From Lichenostomus cassidix (taxonomy: Eukaryota; Chordata; Aves; Passeriformes; Meliphagidae), in assembly GCA_008360975.2 (NCBI GenBank), contig CM039183.1, positions 11,993,762 to 12,057,761 on the forward strand: a stretch of 64,000 nucleotides of DNA, written 5' to 3'. Made by a program: the position numbers and the translations under genes. Of this stretch, positions 40,072-58,150 are shown one piece after another. The notes below the pieces were generated by a model, which saw nothing but the letters and a program-made list of their open reading frames with translations, ran no database searches and was not told where the DNA came from. How positions within the stretch are numbered: the stretch's first letter is position 1; each line of letters starts with the position of its first letter.

Positions 40072-43000
40072 ATGCAGTTCCTACAGATCCTGTCCAGGAA
40101 ACCAGGGAGCCTGGAAATGCTTTTACAAATACCATTTTGCCAAAAGCAATTCCCCTACACGTGTCTGTCTACCTCTGCATGTGTTTATAGTAAAAAGAAA
40201 AAAGGAAACAGTTATGAACAAGTCGACCAAGAAAAATACAAGAACTTGGTCCACTCTGTTACATCTTACAAAACCAGTGCCCAAACACCAGAGACAATAC
40301 TTGAGGAAGACAATTTGTTATATGGGCCACCAGGCAGACCTCCAATTAAAGCTGGGACAAAAACTCCCAAGAACTGGGTTCCTTTAATAAACCCCAACAA
40401 GAGAATTCTTCCTGTCAGCAGTGACTCAAGCATCCCCTTGAAAATTGGGTTACAAAAAGCCAAGATGCCCAGTGTTACCCGTATCCTTCAACAAACCCTC
40501 TCTCCACAGCAAGTCTTTTATCTGGAAAGATGGAAGCAGAAAATGATAGAGGAGCTTGGAAAAGAGGGATTTGAAGAGTATACCAAAAGTAAGTCTAACC
40601 ACACTGGGATTTTAAAGCAGAAGCATTAGTTTGGATTGCTGGCAGGTACATTGGGTCAAGTGGTTTGGAAATCCAGTAAGTTGTTTCCATTTCATGAGAG
40701 CTTGTTGTGAGTGCACCTGTTACCAACGAGCCTAAGCTCTGGGTTTTGTTCTAGGACCATTAAAATGGATTTAGAAATTTGTGGAAAATGAGAATTAGAC
40801 TGTAGACATACTTTGCTTGATCCTGTCTGACTTTCCTTTATTTCTCTCTTTGTCAGTGTCTATTTAGAAATTGATATCTTCCAGCTGATGTTACTGAGCC
40901 TCTCTGCTTTTACAAAGCTACTTTGAAACAAGATGGAAATAGGCATTTTGAAATCATGTAATCTTGAGTGTTTAAAAATCAATGTGTCCTGCTATTTATG
41001 GTGAAGTTTTTCAGTGACTGGTTTATCCAGTGTATGGATGAGTAATCAGTGACACAAAAAAAGTAAAGTAAGCATTAATATAAGGGGTACCAATTTCACT
41101 GCTGACAATTTATTTTCTCTCTTTCCCTTCTCCTCACACCCTCAAATTTTCAGTATGATGGACAGGGCTGGTTTAAGAGCTACATTGTGTAATATGTGGG
41201 ATAGATATCTAAAGCAGTGTCTAAAATACGAGGGGTTTTTCCCATTTTTCTTAGATCTTTTTCTCCAAGGAGAGCGCTTCCATGCAGCTTTGGAATCAAT
41301 ATTCCTGTCTGAAGAGACAGCAGCTAAGGAGCAGGGCGGAGATGATGTCATTTCTGGCTACTTATCCAGTGTGGAACATGTCTTGGAAGACATCAGCGAG
41401 GTGAAGGCTCTGGAAAGTGGAGTTCACCACGAGACCCTGCAGTACCTGGGCCTGGTGGACTGCGTGGCCAAATATCGGTGAGGTGTCCTCCTCTCAGGCT
41501 CCTGTGGTGCTGTGGAGGCCAGGCTGGGGGAAAGCTGGACAGATCTCTAGGACTGGCAAAGTGGAGGAATTCCCCTGGATGATCCTGATGACAGAAGTGC
41601 TGTTTTTCCTGGTGGAGAGTTCCTTACTGGAGCAGGGACAGGGTTAAGCAATCATCAGCACTTTCCAGGAACTGTGGCAAGTTTAGTTAACTTTGGTTTT
41701 TGAGATCTAAACTGCCAGTGTGAAAGAGACTTGTTTAGACATAATAATGAGCAATGTGACATCAGGGTGAAACAGGCTGAGAGTGCTAAGTCTTCATGTA
41801 TTGTCTCATCCATCATTTCTTTCTTGACCAGACTTAAGCCCAAAGCATTGTCCTGTCTTGTTCTCCTGTGCAGGGGCCGATTGTGTGTGATCGACTGGAA
41901 AACTTCGGAGAAGCCAAAGCCATTTCTGCAGAATACTTATGACAATCCATTGCAAGTTGCAGCATATATTGGAGCCATAAATCACGATGCCAATTATGAC
42001 TTCCAGGTCAGTTGGCCTGCTGCATGCCAAGACAAGCAGCAATGCCTGTGTTGTCATTTCTCCCTGCCTCCTGTCTTTAAAACCTGCTGTCCATCATAGG
42101 ATTTGTAAACAAAGGAAGCCAAGCTGAGATCAGTTTGAGCTGGCATACTGTGAAATAATTCCACTACTCCTGTTAATCCTGCTGCCCTTGGCTGCCAGTA
42201 GTGCATTTTCAGTGGTTTTAAGGAAGTGCTCCTTGGGACCAAGGGATGCTCAGAGTCTTAGGAGGTCAGATGAACTCACAGGGACTTTGCATCTGGGCAA
42301 TCCCCTGTGCTCTGTCCTGTGTGGTTTTTACTTGTGTCGAGAGTAGGAAGGGGTGGGAGAAAAAATGAAGCAAAAGAGCCTGCAAACAAGAAAATGGCGT
42401 TGCAAGGGCCTGCATCCTGTCTTGCTATATCCCACTAGGAAATGAGGCACTAAAGGATGCACTTGGTGTCTGGAAGCTGTACTGTCTCCTCAGGGAAAAG
42501 CAGTGTGTTGTGAATCACTTTGTCAGAAGACAGTGCCATAATGTTTTTGAAGACTCCAAAAGCAATTCTAGCCTGCCTGCTTGGCCTGAAGGATTTTTAC
42601 TTCAATATAAATATTGAAGGGGGAAAATATGAAGCAGAAGAGAGCAGGTTAATTAATATGTTGAGCAAAGGACTTTATAGAATACTATAGAGGTCAGTAA
42701 ACTCAAACACTCCACAGATATGCTCTTACCAAGTGAAATATGGACAGGAATTCTGAAATTGTGATATTAGCTGCCCCAGTGCCCCCCACTGCCAGGGTTT
42801 TGGGATTTGTCAGAATGAAAGATGTCAGAACACACCTAAGTAACCATTTCTACTCAGACTGAAACTGGAGAGTGGCATCAGTCTGGTTGTAAGGCCCCAG
42901 GCAAAGCCTTCTTCGTCTCTGGCAATTTTCCTGGCATCTGCAGGGTTTAATTATCACTCATCCTTGGAGTTCATGTCCCCTGCTTTTCACTGAAGTTACT

Positions 43001-43342
43001 CAGAGCTTTGTGTTCAGAGTTTTTTGGAGCATTTGAATGTCATGTCTCCAAGTATCTTACAGTGAATTATTGCCCTTTCTAATTCCCCATTTCTTGTGTA
43101 AGATACATATATGCCAGGATGATGTTTTGCAGTGAGGTTTATCTCTTAGGATTGCACACAAATGTTACAGATGTTGGACTTGTGACAGCTCCCTGTCTGT
43201 GCTGCAGGTTCGCTGTGGGCTCATTGTGGTTGCCTACAAGAACGGCTCTCCTGCACACGCGCATTTCATGGATCCTGACCTGTGCTCACAGTACTGGAAT
43301 AAGTGGCTCTTGCGCCTCGAGGAGTACATGGACAAAAACTGA
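40072..43342 (+). CDS. MGME1: Mitochondrial genome maintenance exonuclease 1 (MGME1), 4 coding exons, 335 aa
   Basis: PD-(D/E)XK-family nuclease of the mitochondrial matrix. The known human enzyme removes single-stranded DNA ends and flaps during mtDNA replication and helps degrade linear mtDNA. Coding exons: 40072-40588, 41255-41477, 41874-42006, 43208-43342 (TGA). Phases 1, 2 and 0 fit, for 1008 nt in total. The first about 45 residues are basic and hydroxylated with few acids, as expected of a mitochondrial presequence. Family blocks follow: [53 protein letters not shown] and [18 protein letters not shown]. The catalytic signature is D241 in the LVDCV strand plus D254 and K256 in [12 protein letters not shown]; the C-terminal part is [20 protein letters not shown]. 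Length is close to human (344). The ATG at 40072 has A at -3 and an in-frame TAA upstream at 40024, which fixes the start in this exon. It is divergent from SNX5 and shares its CpG island. Confidence 0.5.
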
Positions 43343-44535
43343 CCCACACTGAGCACAAGCAAGTGGTCTGAGCACAGAGACAAAGGAAGAACTTTTTGTT
43401 TAAATACACCACTTTCGTATTCTTTTTTTGAGTAACCTTGGCTAATTTCTTTCCAGCAGGGTTCCCCTCACTCCCCTCCCAAAAAGACAAGTAGCTTTCA
43501 AATGGGGAGTATCTATTTGCTTATGTTGTAGGTGACCTGAGTGATCCAGGCAGAACAAAGCCAAGTTATTTAGCATCTCTTTTTTATCCCACATAGTTTA
43601 TATAGCCTGAGGTTGATAGAAGAGTTACTATTATCAAGTAAAACTGCTCAATCAAGTCATCCTTCTTCAGTAATTTTTGAGGAAAGAATTCTCAATTCTC
43701 AGTTGCAGAGCTGAGTCTTTGAAAATTAAGTTGGTGAACTAAAGCAAAACAACATCAGCAATGTATGAGCTGAGAGAAATGCAAATGATGGAGAAATTGA
43801 TATAGTAGACTGGGTTTCACACCCACGTCATCATCAGACATTATTTGTGGTTTTTCTTACAGCTACCGCTGGAAACTGTGCTGAGAGTTAAAATGAAAGT
43901 CCTCATTAGCTCTTGCTTAGAGTACTACAGCAAAGTGACCACTTAACAGAAGTGGCTCAGCAAGAGAGGAGCAGAATTGTAACCAACACTCAGAGGAATT
44001 TCCAGCAAGTGTTCTGAGAGGTGGGAATATTGGCTGCTGCTAGTGGCTCCTCCTGCAGGATTCTTAACACCCAGCCCTCAGAAAAGCACTCTGAAATGGC
44101 CTCTGTGCCTTGGCTTGTGAGCTCTGTGCAGCCTGGGGTGCCACTGCCTTGAGCTCTCCTGACTGCTGTGGGTCTGAGCCAACAAGGAGCCCACCATGTC
44201 ACTTGAGTGTTTTTGTATCAAAACAGACCTCTGACTGGGAAGCTGGGCCTTCTGAGCAGTGAAGGGCTGCTGGTTGGGTTTTGGGCGCTGTTTTTTATGA
44301 TTTTGTGTTTGGTTGGGTTTTTTTTCCAAATAAGTTTGTGAGTAAATGTTTTGAAACAACTTTTACTTTTGAAGCATACAGAATCAAGTCTGTGAAACAG
44401 AGAATAAGCCTTCATCATGTCAGGCAGTATTGCTCTGGAAAGCTTTTTCCCTCATTTTCTTTGTTTTCTCTGAATTGTATGTATGAATTTTCATGATACC
44501 ACTGCCACTTACAAATAAAATTATGACCAACCCCT
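43343..44535 (+). other. MGME1: MGME1 3' UTR and poly(A) signal
   Basis: This is AT-rich noncoding sequence directly after the MGME1 stop. The first AATAAA on the plus strand is at 44514-44519, preceded by TGTATGTATG-type upstream elements at about 44477. This gives a 3' UTR of about 1.2 kb. The cleavage point is an estimate. Confidence 0.5.
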
Positions 44536-47159
44536 AAGCTTCAAGAAAATCAGCCAGAACCATAGCTAAAAGCCCAGAAACTTAAACCTCTGTACTGCTT
44601 AATCTTGTGCTTCTAGAGTACTGAACCGTGGAAATGTGTGCAGTGAAACTGAGTTATAGTGGTACTTGCATGCTCAAACCTGGCCTAGTAAAAAGGTAAC
44701 TCTGCTTAATTAGATTTCTAAAAAGACAAACCATGGGGAGTGAAAATCTGGGTTCAGAGATGACACCATTGAGACACATCCTGTGTTCAGAAGTTCTACC
44801 TGTTTAACAAGGATCTTCCCACATCCCAAAATTTTAGCAAGTGGCTGGTTTAATGTCATGAACAGTTTTCTGTGAAAGGCAGTTCTGTGAATACAAAGAG
44901 GGTGGGCAGAAGCAGGAGGTGATAAAAGGTGCTGAAATCCCTGGGTTGGTTGGGATTGGATAGAGGAGGCCAGTGCAGAACAGCTGGGCAATATTTGAGT
45001 CGCGTTGCTTTCTTCACCAGTTCATCACTCAGCCATTAGATGTCTCTGATCCATGTAAATATTCAACCTCCTTCCCCCTCATAAATAAGGACGAGTCTGG
45101 AGCCTGGGCAGTGTTGGCTGCACCTGTTGGATTTGTGTTCATTTGTTTAACAAAAGCCCTGTGCTTGAGAAGTGCTGCCAGCAAAGTCGGTTTGTAAACC
45201 TGCCCAAGGCCCAGGTAAGTCTGTACCTCAGAGAGCCAGGAGGAGGCAGACAGCCTTCAAAGACAGCAGTGATTGGAGTCACTCATGTCTGGCACTTCTG
45301 AAAGCTTAGCTGCTGCTTTGGGCATCCCTGGGTGAGCTCTGGAGCATTTCTGGAACAACACAAGCTGGTTTGTCCTGTAACAGGACTGGCAGGTGACTGT
45401 CACCAGTGTCACACAAAGCCAAACACACTGTGACCAGTTTCAACTAACTTGCCAGACTGTGAAATTGATGTGCCCAGGGCACTGCTACAGGCACTCTCTG
45501 TCCTCTGCACAAAAACCTGCTGGGCAGCCAGGTCATTTACTTCAGCTCCAACATCCAGCTTCCCAGAACTTTGCTCTCCATCCAGAGTGGGTTTTTCACT
45601 GTGCCCTGTTACCTGTTCCCTTTCTCTTTTATTGTGAATCCTTTCTGCACCCACCTCACTGTGCCTGTGGTTCTCTCAGCAGGGATGTGCTGTGGAAACG
45701 ACACTGGAGGGAGATCAAAAGCAACACGTGGTGCAGGAGGGATAAAAACCCAACCCATGCACACAGGTACACACAAAATGTGTCTTGCTGGAGAGGAAAG
45801 GTTTCAGCTACAGCTCTGCTGTGCCAGGGGAAGGGCTGAGGTTACTGCAGAGCTGAGCACAAATCCCATGCAGTCAGGTGAACATTAATCCCACTGCAGA
45901 GTGAGCAACCTTCCCTTTACATTGCTCAGTTATGAGAGCTGGGGGGTCAGTGCACAAGCTTTAGCCCTTTTTGCAAAGTCAGGATGTTCTAATTTAGGTC
46001 AGATGTTTTTTTTCCCCAGCAACTTGCCAAGGTATTCTACCAACCTTCCTGTTACATAGGATAAGTTTGTTCTTAGCACAGTGTCATCACTTTATTATCC
46101 TCATTTTCAAGGTCCCAAGCACCAACAGTTGTGCTGAATAAAGTATTAATATCCTTAGGAATGCTTTAAAACCCCTTTTGTGGGGAAGATTTGCCCCACA
46201 AAAACCCAAGCAGTTGCCTGTACAAAACTGAAGCAAGTTGAAAATATTTTTGATGGTTCTTGCAAAGTTGCTCAGAATCTCTCATTTTAGCAGCAATGAC
46301 TGTGAAAGTCCTGGCTATGCCTGACTTTGTATTTTAGGTGGGAGGAGCCTTTTAAACTGACAGTGATCACAGATGAGCAACCAGATTGATGCCTGCAGGT
46401 TTGCACTGATCTCCTGAGGCAGACACAGGCTCAGTCCCCCTTTTCACTGCATTGTTGTATTAGTGAACAGGCACTTGAATATAAAAGAGAAAAAATCCCC
46501 AAACATACACACACACATAAAATATGCACAAAATTGCATTTCATCATGATAGAAAATACTTATTTTCAAGTCATTACAGTGCTTTCTTTGGGTTTCTGGT
46601 TTGGTATTGATGTATGTTAAAAGGATGTGGTAATAACACTCAGAGAGAGCATGACAAGTCCAGGAACATCAGAGTTAAGGTTTCACTTGCATCTACACAT
46701 GATAACAGTAAGGTCATGGCTTAAAGTACCTAAAACAAAATTAAAAGTCTGCCCTGGAATAATATCATTTGCTAGTTGAGCCATTTTGGTAACTTCTGCA
46801 TCCTTTGAGAAGAGTTTCAACTCACCTTGGATCACTTCCATAAATTGTTAGCAGACTGCACAGGGGGCAGAGCTAAGGGTATTTGCACATTTTAACTCAT
46901 TTGCTGATGCAATGCACTCCTGTTCTTAAGGCACTTTAATTAACATTGCATAGAACTATGTACTAGGAGCACTCTTACCCAACACTTTTCACCCAAACCT
47001 CTCAAAAGTAATTTTCACGGGAGGTAGGAGTTATTAATTTTACAAAATACACCGGGGAAAGGTGAACTTATTGTCATGGTGGTCAGACCTGTGGTAGAGC
47101 TGAAACAAAACAGGTTGCCCAAATGTCAGTTCACTAAATACTCCATCCGACAGGTGACA
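44536..47159. other. Convergent intergenic segment between MGME1 and OVOL2
   Basis: The two genes end towards each other here. No coding potential was recognised. The segment holds the 10-bp-stem hairpin near 46.19 kb and possible distal poly(A) signals for OVOL2. Confidence 0.5.
46176..46203. repeat. Hairpin with perfect 10-bp stem
   Basis: TTTTGTGGGG (46176-46185) and CCCCACAAAA (46194-46203) form a perfect stem over an 8-nt loop. It lies between the MGME1 and OVOL2 3' ends. Confidence 0.5.
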
Positions 47160-47390
47160 GCCTTGCAAGTGTGCCATTTTTATTGGCCAGGTAAAAAAAA
47201 AGAAGCCTGATGTTTCCATCACGAATGGGAATATTTCTGTCAAGTTGAGGTTTTACCGACATCAAGAGAGTCCCGTTAACAAAAGCATCCCTTTAATCTC
47301 AGGCATTTCTTTCAAAATTGTCCTTAAAAAAATAATATCCGTAGTCCTACATGTAAACTTCATTCCCTCAGAGCACCGTGAGCCCCCGTG
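47160..47390 (-). other. OVOL2: OVOL2 3' UTR (minimum) and poly(A) signal
   Basis: The minus-strand AATAAA at 47184-47179 lies about 205 nt after the OVOL2 stop and is the first good poly(A) signal. Another AATAAA at about 46097-46092 could extend the 3' UTR to about 1.3 kb. Which is used cannot be told from sequence. Confidence 0.5.
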
Positions 47391-53652
<6,262 letters not shown>

Positions 53653-53787
53653 GGCGAGGGCAGGGGGCACGGCTGGGCACGGAGCGGAGCGGCCGCTTCA
53701 GCCCCTCCGGCCGCCCGCCCGCAGCCCGACGGGGCGCGCCGTCCGGGGGAGCGGGACAGCACGCACCGGGCAGAGCCGCTGAGGCGC

Positions 53788-53833
53788 GGGGAGGGGAAGG
53801 GGAGGGGAGGAGAGGGGAGAAGGTGGGGGGGGG
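53788..53833 (+). other. G-quadruplex-prone G runs upstream of OVOL2
   Basis: Six runs of four or more G occur within 46 bases (53788-53791, 53793-53796, 53799-53802, 53804-53807, 53814-53817, 53825-53833). The first four satisfy a G4 motif with 1-2 nt loops. They lie on the template strand of OVOL2, about 140 bp upstream of its start codon. Confidence 0.5.
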
Positions 53834-53904
53834 AGGAAAGTTTCATAAGGTGGAATAGAAAAATGCACCAGGAAACTTGGGAAGGAGCATGCGTGCTGCA
53901 AACA

Positions 53905-53910
53905 TAACGG
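53905..53910 (-). promoter_or_regulatory. OVOL-type binding site upstream of OVOL2
   Basis: On the minus strand this reads ACCGTTAT and holds the CCGTTA core, about 255 bp upstream of the OVOL2 start codon. It could serve negative autoregulation, which is known for Ovol genes. Confidence 0.5.
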
Positions 53911-55600
53911 TGTCAACAAGTCTGCTTACCTGTCCGACCGGTTGGAGCAGCTGAGCTTTGTTCCAGCCCTTCCTAAGGCATGAATGTTTGCAAAAGAATT
54001 TAACGTCTGAAAATTAAAAAAAAAAACCAAATAAAACCCAAACGAGGAGGGGACCCCCGCCGCTGCCGCCTGCCCGCCCCCCGCCGCGGGACCCGCTGCC
54101 CTGTGCCGCCGCACCGGGATATCCCGGTGGGAATGCGGGCCGGGCTTGCTCCCCGTTCGCGAGTGCGGATCCCGCCGCCCACGGGGGGCTGAGCGGAGAC
54201 CCCCCCGGGACAGCCCGTCGAGGGGAAGACTTGCCGAGGCGCCGGGAAAGAGGCCGAGCTGTCCTGGGGGCAGCAGCAGGAAGAGAAAGTTGTTATTATT
54301 TTTCTCAATTACTAGCCTTTCTTCTGTTAAAAAAAAAAGTAAAAAAAATTATTCTCTTTCAGTCATTGATTTAAAAATTAAAAACGTGTCACAGCCTTTT
54401 CTCTTCGCCCCTCTTTTTTTTTTTCTTTTTCCTTTTTTTTTAAATTTGCCCCTTGTCGTCTTTCCCCTGTTCCCAAAGTGGAAATGAAACAAAGACAAGA
54501 GGTTGGGGTATTGGGGAAGGAAGCAAAGGAAACAGAAGAAAACCCACAAAAACTCTGCGAGCACAGCAGAGCCCATGCTCGGCGTGGTCTTGGGTGATTA
54601 ACAACATTCAGGGATTCCTTCTCCCGCCTCGTGTTCGAGCTGCTGCTTTATTAAAAGCAGTGGACACGCACTTGGTGCCTTCCTCCCCGAGCTCATCCCT
54701 GCGGCAGAGACAGCACCGGGCTAGAGCATTGCGGGAATGAGCACCAAAAGCTGCTTCCCCACGTGAAGGAAGAGGCCTTTCAAACGGAGTCACTCCTCGC
54801 CGAGGCTGCTGATTTCCTCCCAAAGGGCGAAGCACAAACCAGGGGGAATTGATGGGAGTTTCACTGAGAGTTTCATTGAGACAATGATTTAACTCCAGGG
54901 GCTGGACCTGGAGCCTCTGAAAAGAACACGCCTTCAAATATCAGGGTCAAAGGAAAGGGCTCTGCTTGATGCACGTCCTCATCAGCCTTTCAGGCATGAG
55001 CTCTTGTGGGGGGCTGCGACTGGGGCTGTGGGACAGCCTGGAGCCCCAGAGATAAAGCTCCAGCCCCTCATCAGGTGATGCACCATCTGAGAGGTCCTCT
55101 AGCAATCTGAATTTCCAGAAGGATATCCCAGCACCTCCTACTTGCTCCCCCTGCTCCTGTGGGGAGTTTACAGTCTCTGCAGGTACCAGGTGAGAAGCCA
55201 CCTCAGCATGGCTTCGGGCAATACCTCAGCAAGACCGCACATAAACCTTCCCTTTCTTTCTTTCTCTGTAAGGCTATGTAATTTCTCTGTTATGTCTGAG
55301 ATTTTGCTCCAGGACAAAATACAGCTATGTGGGGCTTAATTGATTTTTTTTTCCAGTGCTTTCAACTTGAGGTTTCTTTTATATTAACGACTCCTGGTCT
55401 TTTAAGCCAAAAGAGGTAGCAAATGACATTAATCAGAGCACTCCCAAACCAAGAACTCGTTGTGACGACTTCACTGTCATCTGGGCTTTCTCAAATCCTG
55501 CTTTGAGGTTCTCATTTAATGAGGTCCTGGAGCACATGTTTCACTTACACTGGGTGCTCCAAATCAGACGTGCAGTTACAAGCATGGCTGAATCAGGAAT

Positions 55601-55640
55601 AATAAAAACAATAACAATAATAATAATAATATCATCATCA
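55601..55640 (+). repeat. Compound AAT / ATC microsatellite
   Basis: Interrupted AAT units pass directly into ATC units. It is a simple repeat upstream of OVOL2. Confidence 0.5.
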
Positions 55641-56618
55641 GCTCTGGAGCCTTGACACGAGTAGTCAGGACTGAGGTGTGTGCAGCACCACTGGAGACAG
55701 AGTGGAGAGAAAGTCCTGCAGCCTCTGGCAAAGCGAGAGGAGTTGGGTGGAGAGGCACAAGCTCTGTGAAGGAGAGCATCCCAGCAGTGGTGCACTGCCT
55801 ACCCACTGAGCCAGCAGGTAAAAATACAGACTGCTGACCAAACTTTGGTGTTGCTTGGCCAGAGCCCATGAGAAAACCATACTGCCTTTCCTACAAATAC
55901 CATTCCTTGGTATTTTCTAGCCCAGAGGAGCCTGAGGAGTGTGCTCACATCATGACCCCACCAACACCATTGCAGGGAGGCACATGGAGCACCATGAAGT
56001 GGGATTCTTGGGGATCCTTGTCTTCAGCAAGGCAGCCCATGGACATGTCACTGGATGGCCATGTCCTTCTCCAGACTCCCACTGGAGCAATGTTGCACAT
56101 ACAGCTCGAGCACCGTAATTAAACTCGGTAAATAATGATGCTAATGAGATAATGGCACACAAACATTTCTGCAGGATCGTGTTTCATTTTCAACATTACT
56201 TGGGTGTGGGAGAAAATCCGGTATGTTAAATTAATATTTCGGGTGTAAATCAAATTAAATGTACAAATGTGCCGTAGGATCAGAGCACAGTGGGACCCAC
56301 CCTGACGGATTTGACTACTAAAATGTGTTTCATTTCACTCAGAGCATTTGGGAGTGAGGAGGGAGAGATGGGATCAAAGAAAGAACTAGCTGTGTGTCAC
56401 TGTCTCAATCACATCTCAGCAAATCTGAGAGCAGTCATCCAGGACCGTTTTCTGGCCATTTCTCATGATTTTGAGCCCACCCAGGCCAGACAGAGACGAG
56501 AACCTGGCTGGTACAGCAGCTTGGCAATGCAACAGCACATCCTTTGCTTTCTGGCTCATAGCAGAGCTCAGCTGGGAGAATTTATACAGGTTTCCTGACC
56601 ATGCAAGAGAGGCCACAG

Positions 56619-56681
56619 CTTGAGAAGATGCACCTTGAGAAGATCCTTGAGAAGATCCTTCATATCCTTGAGAAGATGCAC
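56619..56681 (+). repeat. Short tandem repeat of CTTGAGAAGAT units
   Basis: Units are at 56619-56633, 56634-56645, 56646-56657, a shorter 56658-56666, and 56667-56681. All start CTT and all have lengths divisible by three (15, 12, 12, 9, 15). The first and last units are identical. Confidence 0.5.
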
Positions 56682-57420
56682 CTTCACCTTCAGAGCCTGT
56701 TGTGTTCTTGAAACACCAGGGCTTGGACATTTGGGCTGCTTCAAGTTGCCCAAAAACCCAGCTGACACCCTGTGGGGCTGGTGAATCCCCACTCTGCTCT
56801 CAAGAGGCATTTTAGGACAGATGGGGAGGAGTCTGGGTGTCAAAACGTTGTCCAGTCCTCTGGGAGACACACCGTGGTGTGATACCCCTTCCTTAACATG
56901 CTCCACATGTCCCCATGGTGGGATGGTGAGCACAAAGCCCAGTGCAGCACTGGCCTTATAAAAAGACCTCACTCAGCTCAAACACCATCAGCCTCTTTTC
57001 CCACACATATTCCTGTAACTCCACACTTTTCTCTGCCCAGAGTCAGGCGTTTCAGCTCCTGTTGGTGTTCTTTGAGCAAAGACTGCTCAAAAGGGAGACA
57101 GCTGGGGGAAAGACATCTACAAAAGCAAATTCCAGCCCAGCCAGGAATGGGCACAGCCAGGCCACTGGGAGCCCTAGCCTCACATGCCAGCCACGTCACA
57201 GAGAGGTTCACAGAAGGAAGATGCTATCATTGCAACCAAGGCAAGATTAGAGCAAGGGAGAGTATCTCCTCTGCAGCCTTTTCCAACCTCCTGCCTCCTT
57301 GGATTATGTAGTGGAGGTCAAGCATGCCATAGGGTCTTTAGGGATTGTGAGAACCTCTGCGGACCGTGTTTTAAAAGTCCATAGAAAAGCACAGAGGAAG
57401 CTCTGAAAGAAACCCTCCCC

Positions 57421-58150
57421 TTGGACACATGTTACTTCCAGCGCCAGCTTTCCTTCCACCTGGCTGTCTCCGTGCTGCAGCTCAGCATCTGCGAGGAGCC
57501 GAGTAGCTCCCGGAGATGCTCCGGTCCAGCCCGCCCCGCTCTCCATCGCCCGCCGGCGGCAGCGGCGGTGACTCAGCCGGGTTTCGGCAGCAGCCTGCAC
57601 GCACACACCGTGCCTTGCCCGAGGGGCTGCTCTTGTCTCCGAGGGCACGTTCCCACCCAAAGCACGCCGTTTGGGCCAACGCTGCCCCGCGGTGCGCTGG
57701 AGGTCGGGGGATGTGAGCATTGCTGGGGATGGCACTGGCTGGCAGAGCGAAGCTACTGCCCTGGTCACGCCTGCCCAGCGCTGTGCTGCCAGCTCTGGGG
57801 CCAAGCCTGGCCACTGGAAAGCCTTGCTTCCAAGGCAGGTTTTGGCAGCTCTCCCGCTTGGATGAGGAAACACTTCACCGCAGCGGCTGGAGCCAGAGTG
57901 GCTCCACGCCAGCATTATCTTGGAAGGAGGGAGCGGTGGCTCTGCAGGCTGCCCCAGTTTGGAGGGCGATCTGCTTTCCTTGACTGAGCAGGGAGGGATG
58001 GAGAAGGTGCCAGCCGGGGGGAGACGGCTCCCCAGGCTGCGGGAGAACCTGCCCTGCCTGTGCTTCCCCGCCGGGTTTCAAAGCACCCCACCAGGCTGAC
58101 TCACCGGGCTCCTGTCTCCCTGCCTCCCACGGCCCCTGCCACTCCCGGCG
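57421..58150. other. CpG-richer patch upstream of OVOL2
   Basis: CpG density rises clearly above the flanks between about 57.48 and 58.1 kb, with an AP-1/MARE-half motif GTGACTCAGC at about 57567. Open frames occur on both strands (57304-57915 minus, 57421-57987 plus), as expected in GC-rich DNA, without a recognisable domain. It may be an enhancer, an alternative OVOL2 promoter or the start of a noncoding RNA. Confidence 0.5.

Larger units (their letters stand above)
54261..57420. other. Upstream flank of OVOL2, no gene recognised
   Basis: It begins with long T- and A-rich tracts (54.3-54.5 kb), then mixed sequence with the AAT microsatellite and the CTTGAGAAGAT repeat. No exon was recognised. 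Confidence 0.5.

Noticed and set aside
57304..57915. 203-codon minus-strand frame in a CpG-rich patch
   Set aside because: GC-rich DNA lacks stops in several frames here; frames on both strands overlap and none shows a domain.
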